Shown here one piece after another: positions 43,080 through 51,048 of a DNA stretch of 64,000 nt; position 1 is the first letter of the stretch; every line of letters starts with the position of its first letter. Under the pieces are notes generated by a model, which worked only from the letters and a program-made list of their open reading frames with translations, ran no database searches and was not told the origin of the DNA. Source of the DNA: Evtepia gabavorous. Its GTDB lineage: Bacteria > Bacillota > Clostridia > Oscillospirales > Oscillospiraceae. Position numbers and translations under genes: made by a program. The stretch is taken from positions 124,001-188,000 of the forward strand of contig NZ_QQRQ01000004.1 in the NCBI RefSeq assembly GCF_003425665.1, written 5' to 3'.

Positions 43080-43703
43080 TTACACGGAGCAGTGAAGAAC
43101 CGCGATCTGGGGCTTGGTCCCTTCGTCAAGGGAGAGGGTGTCGGTGGGGTAGTATACATAATTCTCCACCAGGGACAGAAAATCCTCCACCTGGCCCACC
43201 GCCGGCAGGCCCACGGCGCCCATCCGGTAGTGCATGGGCAGAAAGACCTTGGGCCGAAGATCGTCCAGCAGGGCCTTGGCCTCCTGGGGACCAATGGTGT
43301 AAAAGCCCCCCACGGGCACCATGGCCGCGTCCAGGCCCTGGAGCTCTGCCTTTTGCGCGGGAGAGAGGGGACAGCCCAAGTCCCCGAAATGGGCCACCCG
43401 CAGCTTGCCCACCTCCAGCAGATGGATGGTGTTCTCCCCCCGCAGCCGGCCCCCTTCCGGGTCGTGGAAGGTGGGAATTTTGGTGATACGGAAGGGGTTG
43501 GGGCGGCCGGTGCGGAGGGTGACAATCTCCGCTGCGTTGTGGTCGTTGTGCTGGTGGGAGCACAGCACCAGGTCCCCGGTCAGGCGCAGCGGGGGAAAGC
43601 CCGGGACGTAGTGGTCCTCATAGGGGTCCAACACCACGGTGAAGTCCCGGCAGGTCAGGGAAAAGCAGGCGTGGCCGTGCCAACGTACCGTCAGTTGTTC
43701 CAT
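43080..43703 (-). CDS. MBL-fold metallohydrolase (UlaG/YtkL-like)
   Basis: A 207-aa metallo-beta-lactamase-fold protein: LTVRWHGHACFSL at the start, the metal motif HQHNDH (SHQHNDHNAAE), then HFGDLG and PMHYRM supplying later ligands. This short UlaG-type subgroup acts on lactones, phosphodiesters or unknown metabolites. ATG 43703 follows AAGGAGG. It is monocistronic, minus strand. The substrate is not predictable. Confidence 0.88.
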   Translation of the reverse strand: MEQLTVRWHGHACFSLTCRDFTVVLDPYEDHYVPGFPPLRLTGDLVLCSHQHNDHNAAEIVTLRTGRPNPFRITKIPTFHDPEGGRLRGENTIHLLEVGKLRVAHFGDLGCPLSPAQKAELQGLDAAMVPVGGFYTIGPQEAKALLDDLRPKVFLPMHYRMGAVGLPAVGQVEDFLSLVENYVYYPTDTLSLDEGTKPQIAVLHCSV

Positions 43704-43897
43704 GGGAAAACCTCCTTATGGTCGGGTATATCCCGAAGTCTCTGCCCTTATTGTACCATATTTCCTGGCGTTGGCCAGAAATTTCCGCCGGAAAGAGGGG
43801 ATTTCCCCGGAAATTTTTCCCTCAGAATGGAAAAATGCCGAAGAGCATAGTATAATAAAAGAAAAACCGCCTGAGGCGGCGAAATGGAGAGATCAAC

Positions 43898-44824
43898 ATG
43901 AAAGCGACTTTGGTAATCATGGCGGCCGGCATGGGCTCCCGCTACGGCGGAGAGAAGCAAACCGACGGCATTGGCCCCCACGGCGAGGCCATTATGGAGT
44001 ATTCGGTCTATGACGCGGTGCGGGCCGGGTTCCATAAGATTGTGTTTATCATAAAACCGGGGATGGAGCCCACCATCCGCGCCCTCTGCGGGGACCGGAT
44101 CGAGACCATGCACACCCCCCAGGGAGAGCCGGTGGAGGTGGCCTATGCGGTGCAGGACTTCTCCAGCATTCCGGCCTTCTATACCATTCCCCCGGAGCGG
44201 AAGAAGCCCTTCGGCACGGTCCACGCGGCCCTGTGCGCCCGGGATGTGGTGCGGGAGCCCTTTGCTATTATCAACGCCGACGACTACTACGGCGTCTCGG
44301 CCTATGAGACCATTTTGCAAAAACTCCTGACCCTGAAGCCCACCGGGGAGGGGGCCATGGTGGGGTACCGCTTGAAAAACACCGTCAGCGACAACGGGAC
44401 GGTCTCCCGGGGGGTCTGCCAGCTGGACAGCGGCAGCCTGCGAAAGGTGAAGGAGACCCTGAAAATTAAAAAGTACCCCGACGGCCGCATTACGGACACG
44501 GAGAACCCGGCTCAGGAGGTCCCCTTGGACCCGGAGAGTGTGGTGTCCATGAATTTCTGGGGCTTTACCCCCTGGATTTTTGAGGAGATGGAGGCCTATT
44601 TCCACACCTTCCTCCGGGAACTGGCACCGGAGGAGCAGAAGGCGGAATGCCTGCTGCCGGTGCTGGTGGACCGCTTAATTACCGCGGGCCGGCTGGATGT
44701 GGCGGTGCTCCATACCGATGCGGTCTGGTTCGGCGTCACCTATCAGGAGGACCGCCCGGTGGTGGAACAGGCGCTGAAAGCCCTCCACGAAAACGGGACC
44801 TATCCCCCTTCCCTAAAGGGCTGA
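43898..44824 (+). CDS. Nucleotidyltransferase-fold protein
   Basis: A 308-aa protein of the sugar-nucleotidyltransferase superfamily: LVIMAAGMGSRYGGEKQTDGIGPHGEAIMEYSVYDAV (G-x-G-x-R type loop), FAIINADDYYG (metal Asp pair), VSMNFWGFTPWIFEEM. It resembles a Bacillota group annotated only as 'NTP transferase domain' and often linked to choline or cell-wall sugar metabolism. A TATAAT hexamer (43851-43856) and a CCGCC TGA GGCGG hairpin lie between it and the upstream gene. GGAGAG precedes ATG 43898. The substrate is unknown. Confidence 0.85.
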   Translation: MKATLVIMAAGMGSRYGGEKQTDGIGPHGEAIMEYSVYDAVRAGFHKIVFIIKPGMEPTIRALCGDRIETMHTPQGEPVEVAYAVQDFSSIPAFYTIPPERKKPFGTVHAALCARDVVREPFAIINADDYYGVSAYETILQKLLTLKPTGEGAMVGYRLKNTVSDNGTVSRGVCQLDSGSLRKVKETLKIKKYPDGRITDTENPAQEVPLDPESVVSMNFWGFTPWIFEEMEAYFHTFLRELAPEEQKAECLLPVLVDRLITAGRLDVAVLHTDAVWFGVTYQEDRPVVEQALKALHENGTYPPSLKG

Positions 44825-44835
44825 TCCAAAACAGG

Positions 44836-44865
44836 AAACCCGGCGGTGCCACCGCCGGGTTTTTC
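44836..44865 (+). terminator. Intrinsic terminator after the nucleotidyltransferase
   Basis: Stem AAACCCGGCGGT (44836-44847) / ACCGCCGGGTTT (44851-44862), GCC loop, five T. Confidence 0.92.
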
Positions 44866-44896
44866 TGAGAATGGAAGAGAAAAGAGGAAAAAGGGA

Positions 44897-44925
44897 TTGA
44901 CAAATCTCTCCAGAATGAGTATACT
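44897..44925 (+). promoter_or_regulatory. Promoter of tRNA-Leu
   Basis: TTGACA (44897-44902), 17 bp, TATACT (44920-44925), about 19 bp before the mature tRNA 5' end. Confidence 0.9.
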
Positions 44926-44944
44926 ATCTAAGCAACCTAAAAAT

Positions 44945-45028
44945 GCGGATGTGCTGGAACTGGTAGACAGGCACGTTTGAGGGGCGTGTGTCCATGACGT
45001 ACGGGTTCAAGTCCCGTCATCCGCACCA
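44945..45028 (+). tRNA. tRNA-Leu (anticodon GAG)
   Basis: A class II tRNA with a long variable arm. Acceptor arms GCGGATG / CATCCGC close it and the CCA end is encoded. The D-loop holds TGGTAGACAGG, the anticodon loop is TTGAGGG (GAG at 44979-44981) and the T-arm is CGGGTTCAAGTCCCG. It decodes CUC/CUU. Confidence 0.95.
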
Positions 45029-45038
45029 GATGGAAAAG

Positions 45039-45077
45039 AACCGAGACTTCTTCAGAGAGGATCTCGGTTTCTTTTTT
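45039..45077 (+). terminator. Intrinsic terminator after tRNA-Leu
   Basis: Stem AACCGAGA / TCTCGGTT with a longer loop and a CTTTTTT tail. Confidence 0.8.
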
Positions 45078-45121
45078 CGTTTTGGTTATTTTTATCTGTT
45101 GTATAAGGAGGAGTAGGATTT

Positions 45122-46078
45122 ATGAACTCGTCACTTTGTTCGCTCTTAGGAATCCAGTATCCTATTATGCAGGGGGCCTTTCAGTGGCTGGCAACGCCTG
45201 AGTTGGCTGCGGCGGTATCCAATGCAGGGGGTCTGGGTACGATCAGCGCGTCTTTGTATCAGACGAAGGAGGAACTGACCGAGGCGATTGCACGGGCGAA
45301 GTCTCTCACAGACAAGCCTTTCTGCGTTAATATCTCTATGTTTCCTGAAGTGGTGGAAGGGGAGAAAACATGGGATTTTATTGCGGCCTGCTGCCAAAGC
45401 CAGGTCCCTGTGGTGGAATTGTCCGGCCGGGACCCAAAACCCTTTGTGGAGGAACTCCATGGAGCGGGCGCGAAGATCATTCATAAATCAACGGCCGTCC
45501 GATTTGCGCAAAAAGCAGAGGCTGCGGGGGTGGATGTAGTTTCTGTGGTGGGCTTTGAGTGCGGCGGTGCACCGGGGAATGATGATGTGACCTCTATGGT
45601 GCTGATTCCTTCTGTGGCCAGTGCGGTTCATATTCCTGTGATTGGCGGCGGCGGTGTATGTGATGGGCGCAGCTACTTGGCCATGCGGGCGCTGGGAGCA
45701 GAGGGCGTGGTCATCGGGACAAGGTTCATGGCTACGCAGGAGTGCGCCATCCATCCCAACTTTAAGAAACTTTTGGTGGACAGCAATGAGCGCGCGACAA
45801 TGGTGGTGCAGCGGTCCATTGATTTCCCCCATAGAAATTTGAAGAATGAGACTACGCTGCAAGTGGCGGAACTGGAGAAGGGGAACCCCAAGTTAGAGGA
45901 TATTTTCCCGTATGTCAGCGGAAAACGGCAGAAGAAGTGCTATGACAGCGGGGACACCCAGGGAGGTGTTTTCCCTTGCGGTGAAGTCGTAGGACGAATT
46001 CACGATATCCCGACGGTACAACAGCTCATAAATCGTATTGTTCGTGAGGCGGAGGCCATCGCCCCTACGCTTCTTTGA
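45122..46078 (+). CDS. Nitronate monooxygenase / FabK-like flavoprotein
   Basis: A 318-aa FMN-dependent TIM-barrel protein. Motifs: LGIQYPIMQGAFQWLATPELAAAVSNAGGLG, VVGFECGGAPG, IPVIGGGGVCDGRSYLAMRALGAEGVVIGTRF (phosphate-binding loop). This superfamily includes nitronate monooxygenases and enoyl-ACP reductase II. No fatty-acid synthesis genes adjoin, so the former, or an uncharacterised activity, is more likely. ATG 45122 follows AAGGAGG. Base composition is somewhat less GC-rich than its neighbours. It starts 44 bp after the tRNA terminator. Confidence 0.88.
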   Translation: MNSSLCSLLGIQYPIMQGAFQWLATPELAAAVSNAGGLGTISASLYQTKEELTEAIARAKSLTDKPFCVNISMFPEVVEGEKTWDFIAACCQSQVPVVELSGRDPKPFVEELHGAGAKIIHKSTAVRFAQKAEAAGVDVVSVVGFECGGAPGNDDVTSMVLIPSVASAVHIPVIGGGGVCDGRSYLAMRALGAEGVVIGTRFMATQECAIHPNFKKLLVDSNERATMVVQRSIDFPHRNLKNETTLQVAELEKGNPKLEDIFPYVSGKRQKKCYDSGDTQGGVFPCGEVVGRIHDIPTVQQLINRIVREAEAIAPTLL

Positions 46079-46172
46079 GAGGCTGGGCAGCAAAGACGAG
46101 GAAAAACTTTTTGGACGGGAACACTGGCATAGTGATTCCCGGGACGTGGCAGACAAAGGAGAAGAAACAGGA

Positions 46173-46595
46173 ATGAACGCATATCGGCACACCGTGCAGT
46201 ATTATGAGACCGACCGGATGGGAATTGTCCATCACAGCAACTATATCCGCTGGATGGAGGAGGCCCGGGTGGATTACCTGGCCCAGCTGGGATGGGGACT
46301 GGAGCGGCTGGAGGCCATGGGCTCGGTGTCCCCGGCAACCTATTTGGACGCCAAGTATAAGCAGACCACCACTTTTCCGGATGTGATCTCCATTCAGGTG
46401 ACCTTGACGCAGTTTACCGGGGTCCGACTGCGGCTTCACTATGTGATGACAAAGGAGGGGGGGCCTGTGGTGTTTGAGGGAAATTCAGAGCACTGTTTCC
46501 AGGACCAGCAGGGCCATATTCTGCGTCTGCGCAAGGCATTTCCGGCCTTTGCCCAGGCCCTGGACCAGCAGCTGGCGGCCGGCCAGGAGGCGTGA
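46173..46595 (+). CDS. Acyl-CoA thioesterase, 4HBT/YbgC-FadM type
   Basis: A 140-aa hotdog-fold thioesterase. The N-terminal signature YYETDRMGIVHHSNYIRWMEEAR contains the catalytic Asp of the 4HBT family (Y-x-x-T-D-x-x-G-x-V-x-H). Typical substrates are short- or medium-chain acyl-CoAs. ATG 46173 lies 12 bases after AAGGAG; a longer frame to 46038 overlaps the previous gene. It converges with tspO, with 9 bp between stops. Confidence 0.88.
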   Translation: MNAYRHTVQYYETDRMGIVHHSNYIRWMEEARVDYLAQLGWGLERLEAMGSVSPATYLDAKYKQTTTFPDVISIQVTLTQFTGVRLRLHYVMTKEGGPVVFEGNSEHCFQDQQGHILRLRKAFPAFAQALDQQLAAGQEA

Positions 46596-46604
46596 GGCAC
46601 GCGG

Positions 46605-47075
46605 TTATAGGTTGAGAAGGAAAATAGAAAAGTTCAGCACTGCGGCGAATCCGGTCCAGAGCAGATAGGGGATTTGCAGCCGCCCGGCCAGCGGGTCCGC
46701 CTTGGAAAACGCGGCGATCATCCAGCCGATGACGCACAGAAGAATGAGGAGCCAAAAGAAGGCCAGCAGATACTGTCCCGCGCCAAAAAACCAGACGGTC
46801 CAGAAAAAATTCAGGATGAGCTGGAGCACAAAGGGACGCAGGCGCTGCCCCCGCATGGGGTCCTGGCTGAGCCACACCCGGGCGGCTCCAATCCCCATGA
46901 GAACGTAGAGAAGGTTCCAAACAATGGGAAAGAGGAAGGATGGTGGCGTGAAAACCGGTTTTTCCAGCTGTTCATAGACCGGCATCCCGTGATATGTGAC
47001 AAGGGCCGCCAGGCCGCCCACGGCCAGGGGAAGCAAGAGGAAGAGCAGGTAAGTCAGAACTTTGTTTCGTTTCAT
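46605..47075 (-). CDS. TspO/MBR family membrane protein
   Basis: A 156-aa protein of five transmembrane helices: KPVFTPPSFLFPIVWNLLYVLMGIGAARVW and LQLILNFFWTVWFFG hold the aromatic and Trp residues lining the porphyrin/benzodiazepine pocket in TspO. Bacterial TspO binds or degrades tetrapyrroles and modulates stress responses. The ATG at 47075 was chosen; a GTG at 47084 with the same frame is possible, and neither has a strong ribosome site. Confidence 0.9.
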   Translation of the reverse strand: MKRNKVLTYLLFLLLPLAVGGLAALVTYHGMPVYEQLEKPVFTPPSFLFPIVWNLLYVLMGIGAARVWLSQDPMRGQRLRPFVLQLILNFFWTVWFFGAGQYLLAFFWLLILLCVIGWMIAAFSKADPLAGRLQIPYLLWTGFAAVLNFSIFLLNL

Positions 47076-47148
47076 TGTTATCACCCATAGATAGTATGCC
47101 GGAAACCCAGGGATTTATGAAAGACAGCGCCCTTTTTTGAGCATGGCC

Positions 47149-47177
47149 TGGACAGGGGAGGAAAAAATTGGTATACT
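47149..47177 (+). promoter_or_regulatory. Promoter of uppP
   Basis: TGGACA (47149-47154), 17 bp, TATACT (47172-47177). Confidence 0.78.
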
Positions 47178-47235
47178 AAGGCCTGCCTTTGCGTAGAAGC
47201 CGTATAGAACAACTGAACAGCAAGGAGGATTATAC

Positions 47236-48069
47236 GTGATCGAACATGGCATTGAAGTGCTGAAGGTCATTTTCCTGGGCATTGTGGAGGGGATTACCGA
47301 GTGGCTCCCCATCAGCAGCACCGGCCACATGCTTTTGGTGGATGAGTTTTTACAGATGAATGTCAGTGAGGCATTCAAGGATATGTTCTTTGTGGTCATC
47401 CAGCTGGGGGCGATCCTGGCGGTGGTGATCCTGTTCTGGGAAAAGATGTGGCCCTTCCAGCGCAAAACACCCACCCAGCCCGCAGTGCGCTGGGACACCA
47501 TTCAGATGTGGTGTAAGGTGGTGGTGGCCTGTATCCCTGGGGCGGTGGTGACCATCCTGTTTGACGACTATATTGAGGCCCATCTCCACACCCCCACGGT
47601 GATTGCAGCGGCACTGATTCTCTATGGTGTTGGATTTATTCTGATTGAGAACTGGAACAAAACCCGAACCCCCAAGGTGCAGACCTTGGCGGAGATCACC
47701 TATCGGACCGCCTTTTTGATTGGCCTGTTTCAGGTTTTGTCCATCATTCCGGGCACTTCCCGTTCGGGATCGACCATCATTGGCGCACTTCTTATCGGGG
47801 TTTCCCGGGTGGCGGCGGCGGAATTTACCTTCTTTCTGGCTGTACCGGTGATGTTTGGCTTGAGTTTGCTAAAACTGCTGAAGTTTGGTTTGGTGTTCAC
47901 CACCCCGGAGTTGGTGACTCTGGTGGTAGGCAGCTTGGTGGCTTTCCTGGTCTCTCTGGTGGTCATCAAATTCCTCATGGGGTACATTAAAAAGCACGAC
48001 TTCAAAGTATTTGGCTGGTATCGCATCGTTTTGGGCGGCGTGGTTTTGGCCTATTTTGCCTTCAAGTAA
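47236..48069 (+). CDS. uppP: Undecaprenyl-diphosphatase (BacA/UppP)
   Basis: Recycles undecaprenyl pyrophosphate to the monophosphate carrier used by peptidoglycan and teichoic-acid synthesis, and confers bacitracin tolerance. The 277-aa polytopic protein has both signatures: [20 protein letters not shown] (catalytic Glu and Ser-Ser-Thr-Gly-His) and [19 protein letters not shown]. The start codon is GTG 47236, after AAGGAGG. It links functionally to the tagO-wecB pair. It has its own promoter and terminator. Confidence 0.97.
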   Translation: MIEHGIEVLKVIFLGIVEGITEWLPISSTGHMLLVDEFLQMNVSEAFKDMFFVVIQLGAILAVVILFWEKMWPFQRKTPTQPAVRWDTIQMWCKVVVACIPGAVVTILFDDYIEAHLHTPTVIAAALILYGVGFILIENWNKTRTPKVQTLAEITYRTAFLIGLFQVLSIIPGTSRSGSTIIGALLIGVSRVAAAEFTFFLAVPVMFGLSLLKLLKFGLVFTTPELVTLVVGSLVAFLVSLVVIKFLMGYIKKHDFKVFGWYRIVLGGVVLAYFAFK

Positions 48070-48110
48070 AAAATGATCCTGCCGTCTCCTGGGCGGCAGG
48101 ATCATTTTTT
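48068..48110 (+). terminator. Intrinsic terminator after uppP
   Basis: A long stem (TGATCCTGCCG / CGGCAGGATCA) flanked by A6 and T6. It overlaps the stop codon and probably acts in both directions, limiting yeiH transcription too. Confidence 0.9.
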
Positions 48111-48171
48111 ATGTTTTCATAGGGACTGTCCACAGCCCAAAGTACAGCAAAGGCACGTATCAAGAATTCTG

Positions 48172-49203
48172 TTACCAAAGGCCCATAACGTGCTGAATGA
48201 GAAGGCTGGTGCCGGTGATGCCAACCCAGCAGCAAGCGCCTAAGGCCAGGGGCGCACCGCCGGTTTTAATGAGCTTGACAATATCGGTGTTCAGTCCGAT
48301 GGCGGCCATGGCCAGTACGATGAAGAATTTACTCAGTGTCTTAATGGGGGAAAAGACGCTGGCATCCACCCCAAAGTGGACCGCGACGGTGGTCAGAAGG
48401 CTGGCCGCGATAAAATAGAGAATGAAAAAGGGGAAGATGGACTTGAGACTGACCCCTTTCCCCTGGCTTTTCTGCCCCTTCCGGGTATAGAGAAAGGCCA
48501 GCACCAAGGTGATGGGGATGATGGCCAGGGTGCGGGTGAGCTTCACAGTGACCGCTTTGTCCAGGGTGGCGGTTCCCAATCCCCACATGCTGTCCCAGGT
48601 GGCCGCAGCTGCGGTGACAGAGGAGGTGTCGTTGACTGCGGTGCCGGCGAAGATGCCGAAAGCCTCTCCAGAAGTGGTGCTGAAGCCGATGAGGTTGCCC
48701 AGGATCGGGAAGAGAATGGCTGCCAAAACGTTGAAGAAGAAAATTACAGAGATGGACTGGGCCACCTCTTCGTCGTCGGCATCAATCACAGGCGCGGTGG
48801 CGGCAATGGCGGAGCCGCCGCAGATGGAGGAACCAACCCCCACCAAAGTGGAGATTTTGGAGGGAATCCGGAGGGCCTTGTGCAGCACGAAGGCGATGAG
48901 CAGGGAGACGGCAATGGTGCAGACGATGATGGGAAGAGACTGCTTGCCGGTTTTCAGCACCACCGTCAAATCCAGGCCAAATCCCAGAAGCACCACGGCC
49001 CATTGCAGCACTTTTTTGGAGGTAAATTTAATGCCGGGCGCCATCCGTCCCTGGTTTTTCAGGGGAATGGCGATCAGCATGCCCAGAAGGATGGCAATGA
49101 CCGGCCCGCCGACAATGGGAAAGAAGGTGCCCAAAATCCAGGCGGGAACGGCGATGGCCAGGCACAGGGCGATCCCCCGGCTGTTGGTTTTGAAAAATTC
49201 CAT
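48172..49203 (-). CDS. YeiH/UPF0324 family putative sulfate exporter
   Basis: A 343-aa polytopic membrane protein with about ten helices: [91 protein letters not shown] are characteristic of the family. It is named a putative sulfate exporter on limited evidence. GAAAGGAA precedes ATG 49203. The Crp/Fnr gene just upstream on the same strand probably regulates or is co-transcribed with it. Confidence 0.88.
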   Translation of the reverse strand: MEFFKTNSRGIALCLAIAVPAWILGTFFPIVGGPVIAILLGMLIAIPLKNQGRMAPGIKFTSKKVLQWAVVLLGFGLDLTVVLKTGKQSLPIIVCTIAVSLLIAFVLHKALRIPSKISTLVGVGSSICGGSAIAATAPVIDADDEEVAQSISVIFFFNVLAAILFPILGNLIGFSTTSGEAFGIFAGTAVNDTSSVTAAAATWDSMWGLGTATLDKAVTVKLTRTLAIIPITLVLAFLYTRKGQKSQGKGVSLKSIFPFFILYFIAASLLTTVAVHFGVDASVFSPIKTLSKFFIVLAMAAIGLNTDIVKLIKTGGAPLALGACCWVGITGTSLLIQHVMGLW

Positions 49204-49227
49204 AACAGGTTCCTTTCTCTCTCTTTT

Positions 49228-49899
49228 TTAGGAAATGGATTTATGGAGGGTAACATCTCGCCCCTTGCAGTCGAGAACGCCCGCCCGGCGCAGCTTGCTC
49301 AGCTCAGCCGACATGGCGCTGCGGTCCACGCCCAGGTAATCTGCCAGGCCCTGCCGGTCGTATGGGAGGCGAAAAGTGGGGCTGCCCGCCCGCCGGGCCT
49401 CTTCCATCAGGTAAGCCATGAGCTTCTCCTTGGTGGTCCGCTTGGACAAGAACGACAGCTTCTGCGTCAGCAAAAGATTCTTGGCCGCGACCACATGCAG
49501 CAGGTTGGACAGCAGGCGCTGATGAAAGGCACAGGCGTCGCTGCACGTGCGGATGACACGCTGACAGTCCAGCAGCAGAAGGGTGCTGTCCTGGGCAGCC
49601 TCCACACTGACCGGCAGAGACGCCACACCGGCGCAGGCAAAAGCCTCCCCAAAAAGCTGAGGAGGCTGGAACGTAGAGACAATGCTGCGGTTGCCATAGT
49701 AGTCTTCCTGAATGACATGGACAGCGCCGGACAGCACCAAACCGACCCAGCGTGCCGGGTCTCCGGCACGGAAAATCATTTGGTGCTTTTTGACCTGCAT
49801 GTGGCGGGTTCCCAGACAGGGGAGCATCTGGGATAACTCTTGGGGAGAGATCCCCTGAAAAAGCGGGCATTGGCGCAAAAGCGCGAAATATTGTTCCAT
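49228..49899 (-). CDS. Crp/Fnr family transcriptional regulator
   Basis: A 223-aa protein. A cyclic-nucleotide-like barrel (about 15-120; LVLSGAVHVIQEDYYGNRSIVSTFQPPQLFGEAFACAGV) is followed by a winged helix (about 165-215; LADYLGVDRSAMSAELSKLRRAGVL). Cys residues 12, 27 and others occur but not the FNR four-Cys pattern. A perfect palindrome, TGTTGGA TT TCCAACA, lies 15 bp upstream of its start and before the divergent Fe-S gene, a likely operator. This family (heme-, CO- or redox-sensing types) often controls oxidative or nitrosative stress genes. Confidence 0.88.
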   Translation of the reverse strand: MEQYFALLRQCPLFQGISPQELSQMLPCLGTRHMQVKKHQMIFRAGDPARWVGLVLSGAVHVIQEDYYGNRSIVSTFQPPQLFGEAFACAGVASLPVSVEAAQDSTLLLLDCQRVIRTCSDACAFHQRLLSNLLHVVAAKNLLLTQKLSFLSKRTTKEKLMAYLMEEARRAGSPTFRLPYDRQGLADYLGVDRSAMSAELSKLRRAGVLDCKGRDVTLHKSIS

Positions 49900-49913
49900 A
49901 GAATCTCCTATTG

Positions 49914-49929
49914 TGTTGGATTTCCAACA
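49914..49929. promoter_or_regulatory. Crp/Fnr-type operator in a divergent promoter region
   Basis: A perfect 16-bp palindrome TGTTGGATTTCCAACA between the divergently transcribed regulator (49899) and Fe-S protein (49997). The two half-sites and their spacing fit a dimeric Crp/Fnr regulator. Which protein binds is inferred from adjacency. Confidence 0.7.
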
Positions 49930-49996
49930 TACGATTCCCGCTTATCCTACTAAACTATGAGAGAAAAGTCAAGGACATTGTAGGAGGTTTCGTGAA

Positions 49997-50707
49997 ATGG
50001 TAAGAAAGATCATCAAGATCGAGGAGGCGGCCTGCAACGGCTGCGGGATTTGCGCTGCGGCCTGCCATGAAGGCGCCATTGAAATGAGAGAAGGGAAGGC
50101 AAGGCTGGTACGGGAGGATTTCTGTGACGGTTTGGGGGATTGCCTGCCTGGGTGTCCCACCGGCGCGATCTCCTTTGAAGTACGAGAGGCACCGGAGTAC
50201 AATGCGGCGGCGGTGGCTCAGGCCAAGGCTCCCACTGTCCCTGCGCCGCTGCCTTGCGGCTGTCCCGGCAGCCAGCCCCGCACCATAGGCGGAAAAGAGG
50301 GGATGTCTTCTGCTTTTCCGGCGCAGGGGGAGAGCTGCTTGGGACAGTGGCCAGTCCAGATCAAGCTGGTGCCGGTTCGGGCGCCGTATTTCTCCGACGC
50401 CCATCTTCTCATAGCCGCAGACTGTACGGCCTATGCCTATGGAAATTTCCACCAGGAGTTTATGAAAAATCGTATTACCCTGATTGGCTGTCCGAAGTTG
50501 GATGAGGGGGATTACCGGGAAAAACTCACGCAGATTTTGTTGGCCAATGGGATCAAAAGTCTGACCGTTGCCCGGATGGAGGTTCCCTGCTGCGGCGGAA
50601 TGGAGCGCGCAGCCAAGGCCGCGCTGCTGGACAGTGGGAAAGACCTTCCCTGGCGGGTGGTCACTTTCTCTGGGGACGGACGGATTTTGGAGGAACAAAA
50701 CCGCTGA
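49997..50707 (+). CDS. Dicluster ferredoxin-type 4Fe-4S protein
   Basis: A 236-aa iron-sulfur protein. The N-terminal ferredoxin fold has CNGCGICAAACHEGAI and a second, incomplete-looking set CDGLGDCLPGCPTGAI. Then come CGCPGSQPR and a C-terminal region with AADCTAYAYGNFHQEF, IGCPKLD and VPCCGGM, i.e. extra Cys pairs that could bind another cluster or act as redox sites. This architecture is common in strict anaerobes beside Crp/Fnr regulators and is of unknown function. TAGGAGG precedes the ATG. A terminator follows, so the gene is a single unit. Confidence 0.85.
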   Translation: MVRKIIKIEEAACNGCGICAAACHEGAIEMREGKARLVREDFCDGLGDCLPGCPTGAISFEVREAPEYNAAAVAQAKAPTVPAPLPCGCPGSQPRTIGGKEGMSSAFPAQGESCLGQWPVQIKLVPVRAPYFSDAHLLIAADCTAYAYGNFHQEFMKNRITLIGCPKLDEGDYREKLTQILLANGIKSLTVARMEVPCCGGMERAAKAALLDSGKDLPWRVVTFSGDGRILEEQNR

Positions 50708-50716
50708 CGTTTTTCG

Positions 50717-50749
50717 ACGGCGTGCCGGATAAGGCACGCCGTTTGTTTT
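50717..50749 (+). terminator. Intrinsic terminator after the Fe-S protein
   Basis: Stem ACGGCGTGCC (50717-50726) / GGCACGCCGT (50733-50742), tail TTGTTTT. Confidence 0.82.
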
Positions 50750-51048
50750 GACAGGATAGACAAATATCCACAGATGTAGTACAAAGATTGACAATTCGCA
50801 TGTGGTTTATTTGCACAAAGAACTACTTTAGCTCTCGTTTTCTTTTTGCTCTCCCAGCAGGATAGAAGGATTCCAGGGGTTTTCCTGCAGGAAGTTTGGA
50901 TAGAACTTTCATTTACAAAAGGAGCCCTTCAATGGTAGGATTAGATTGTCAGAAGAATACAGTGGGCCGTTTTTACGGCTTACCTCTGAATATCAGGAAA
51001 AATCCAGCAAAGGGTCTCCCGTTTGCGTTGGGACAAGGAGGAGTCAAC
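50750..51048 (+). other. Leader of the pyruvate:ferredoxin oxidoreductase gene
   Basis: About 300 bp. Two TTGACA hexamers (near 50748 and 50788) lack well-spaced -10 partners. At 50921-50934 an AAAGGAG ribosome site precedes ATG 50932, which is in frame with the oxidoreductase and would add 39 residues. A CAGGA...TCCTG hairpin lies near 50860-50892. No riboswitch was recognised. Confidence 0.5.

Noticed and set aside
44945-45121. tRNA-Leu as an attachment site of an integrated element
   Set aside because: No duplicated tRNA 3' end and no integrase immediately downstream; the recombinase lies 7 kb away on the other side with its own sites.
47075-47084. GTG 47084 as tspO start
   Set aside because: Only three codons longer, with no better ribosome site than ATG 47075; kept as an alternative, not as the call.
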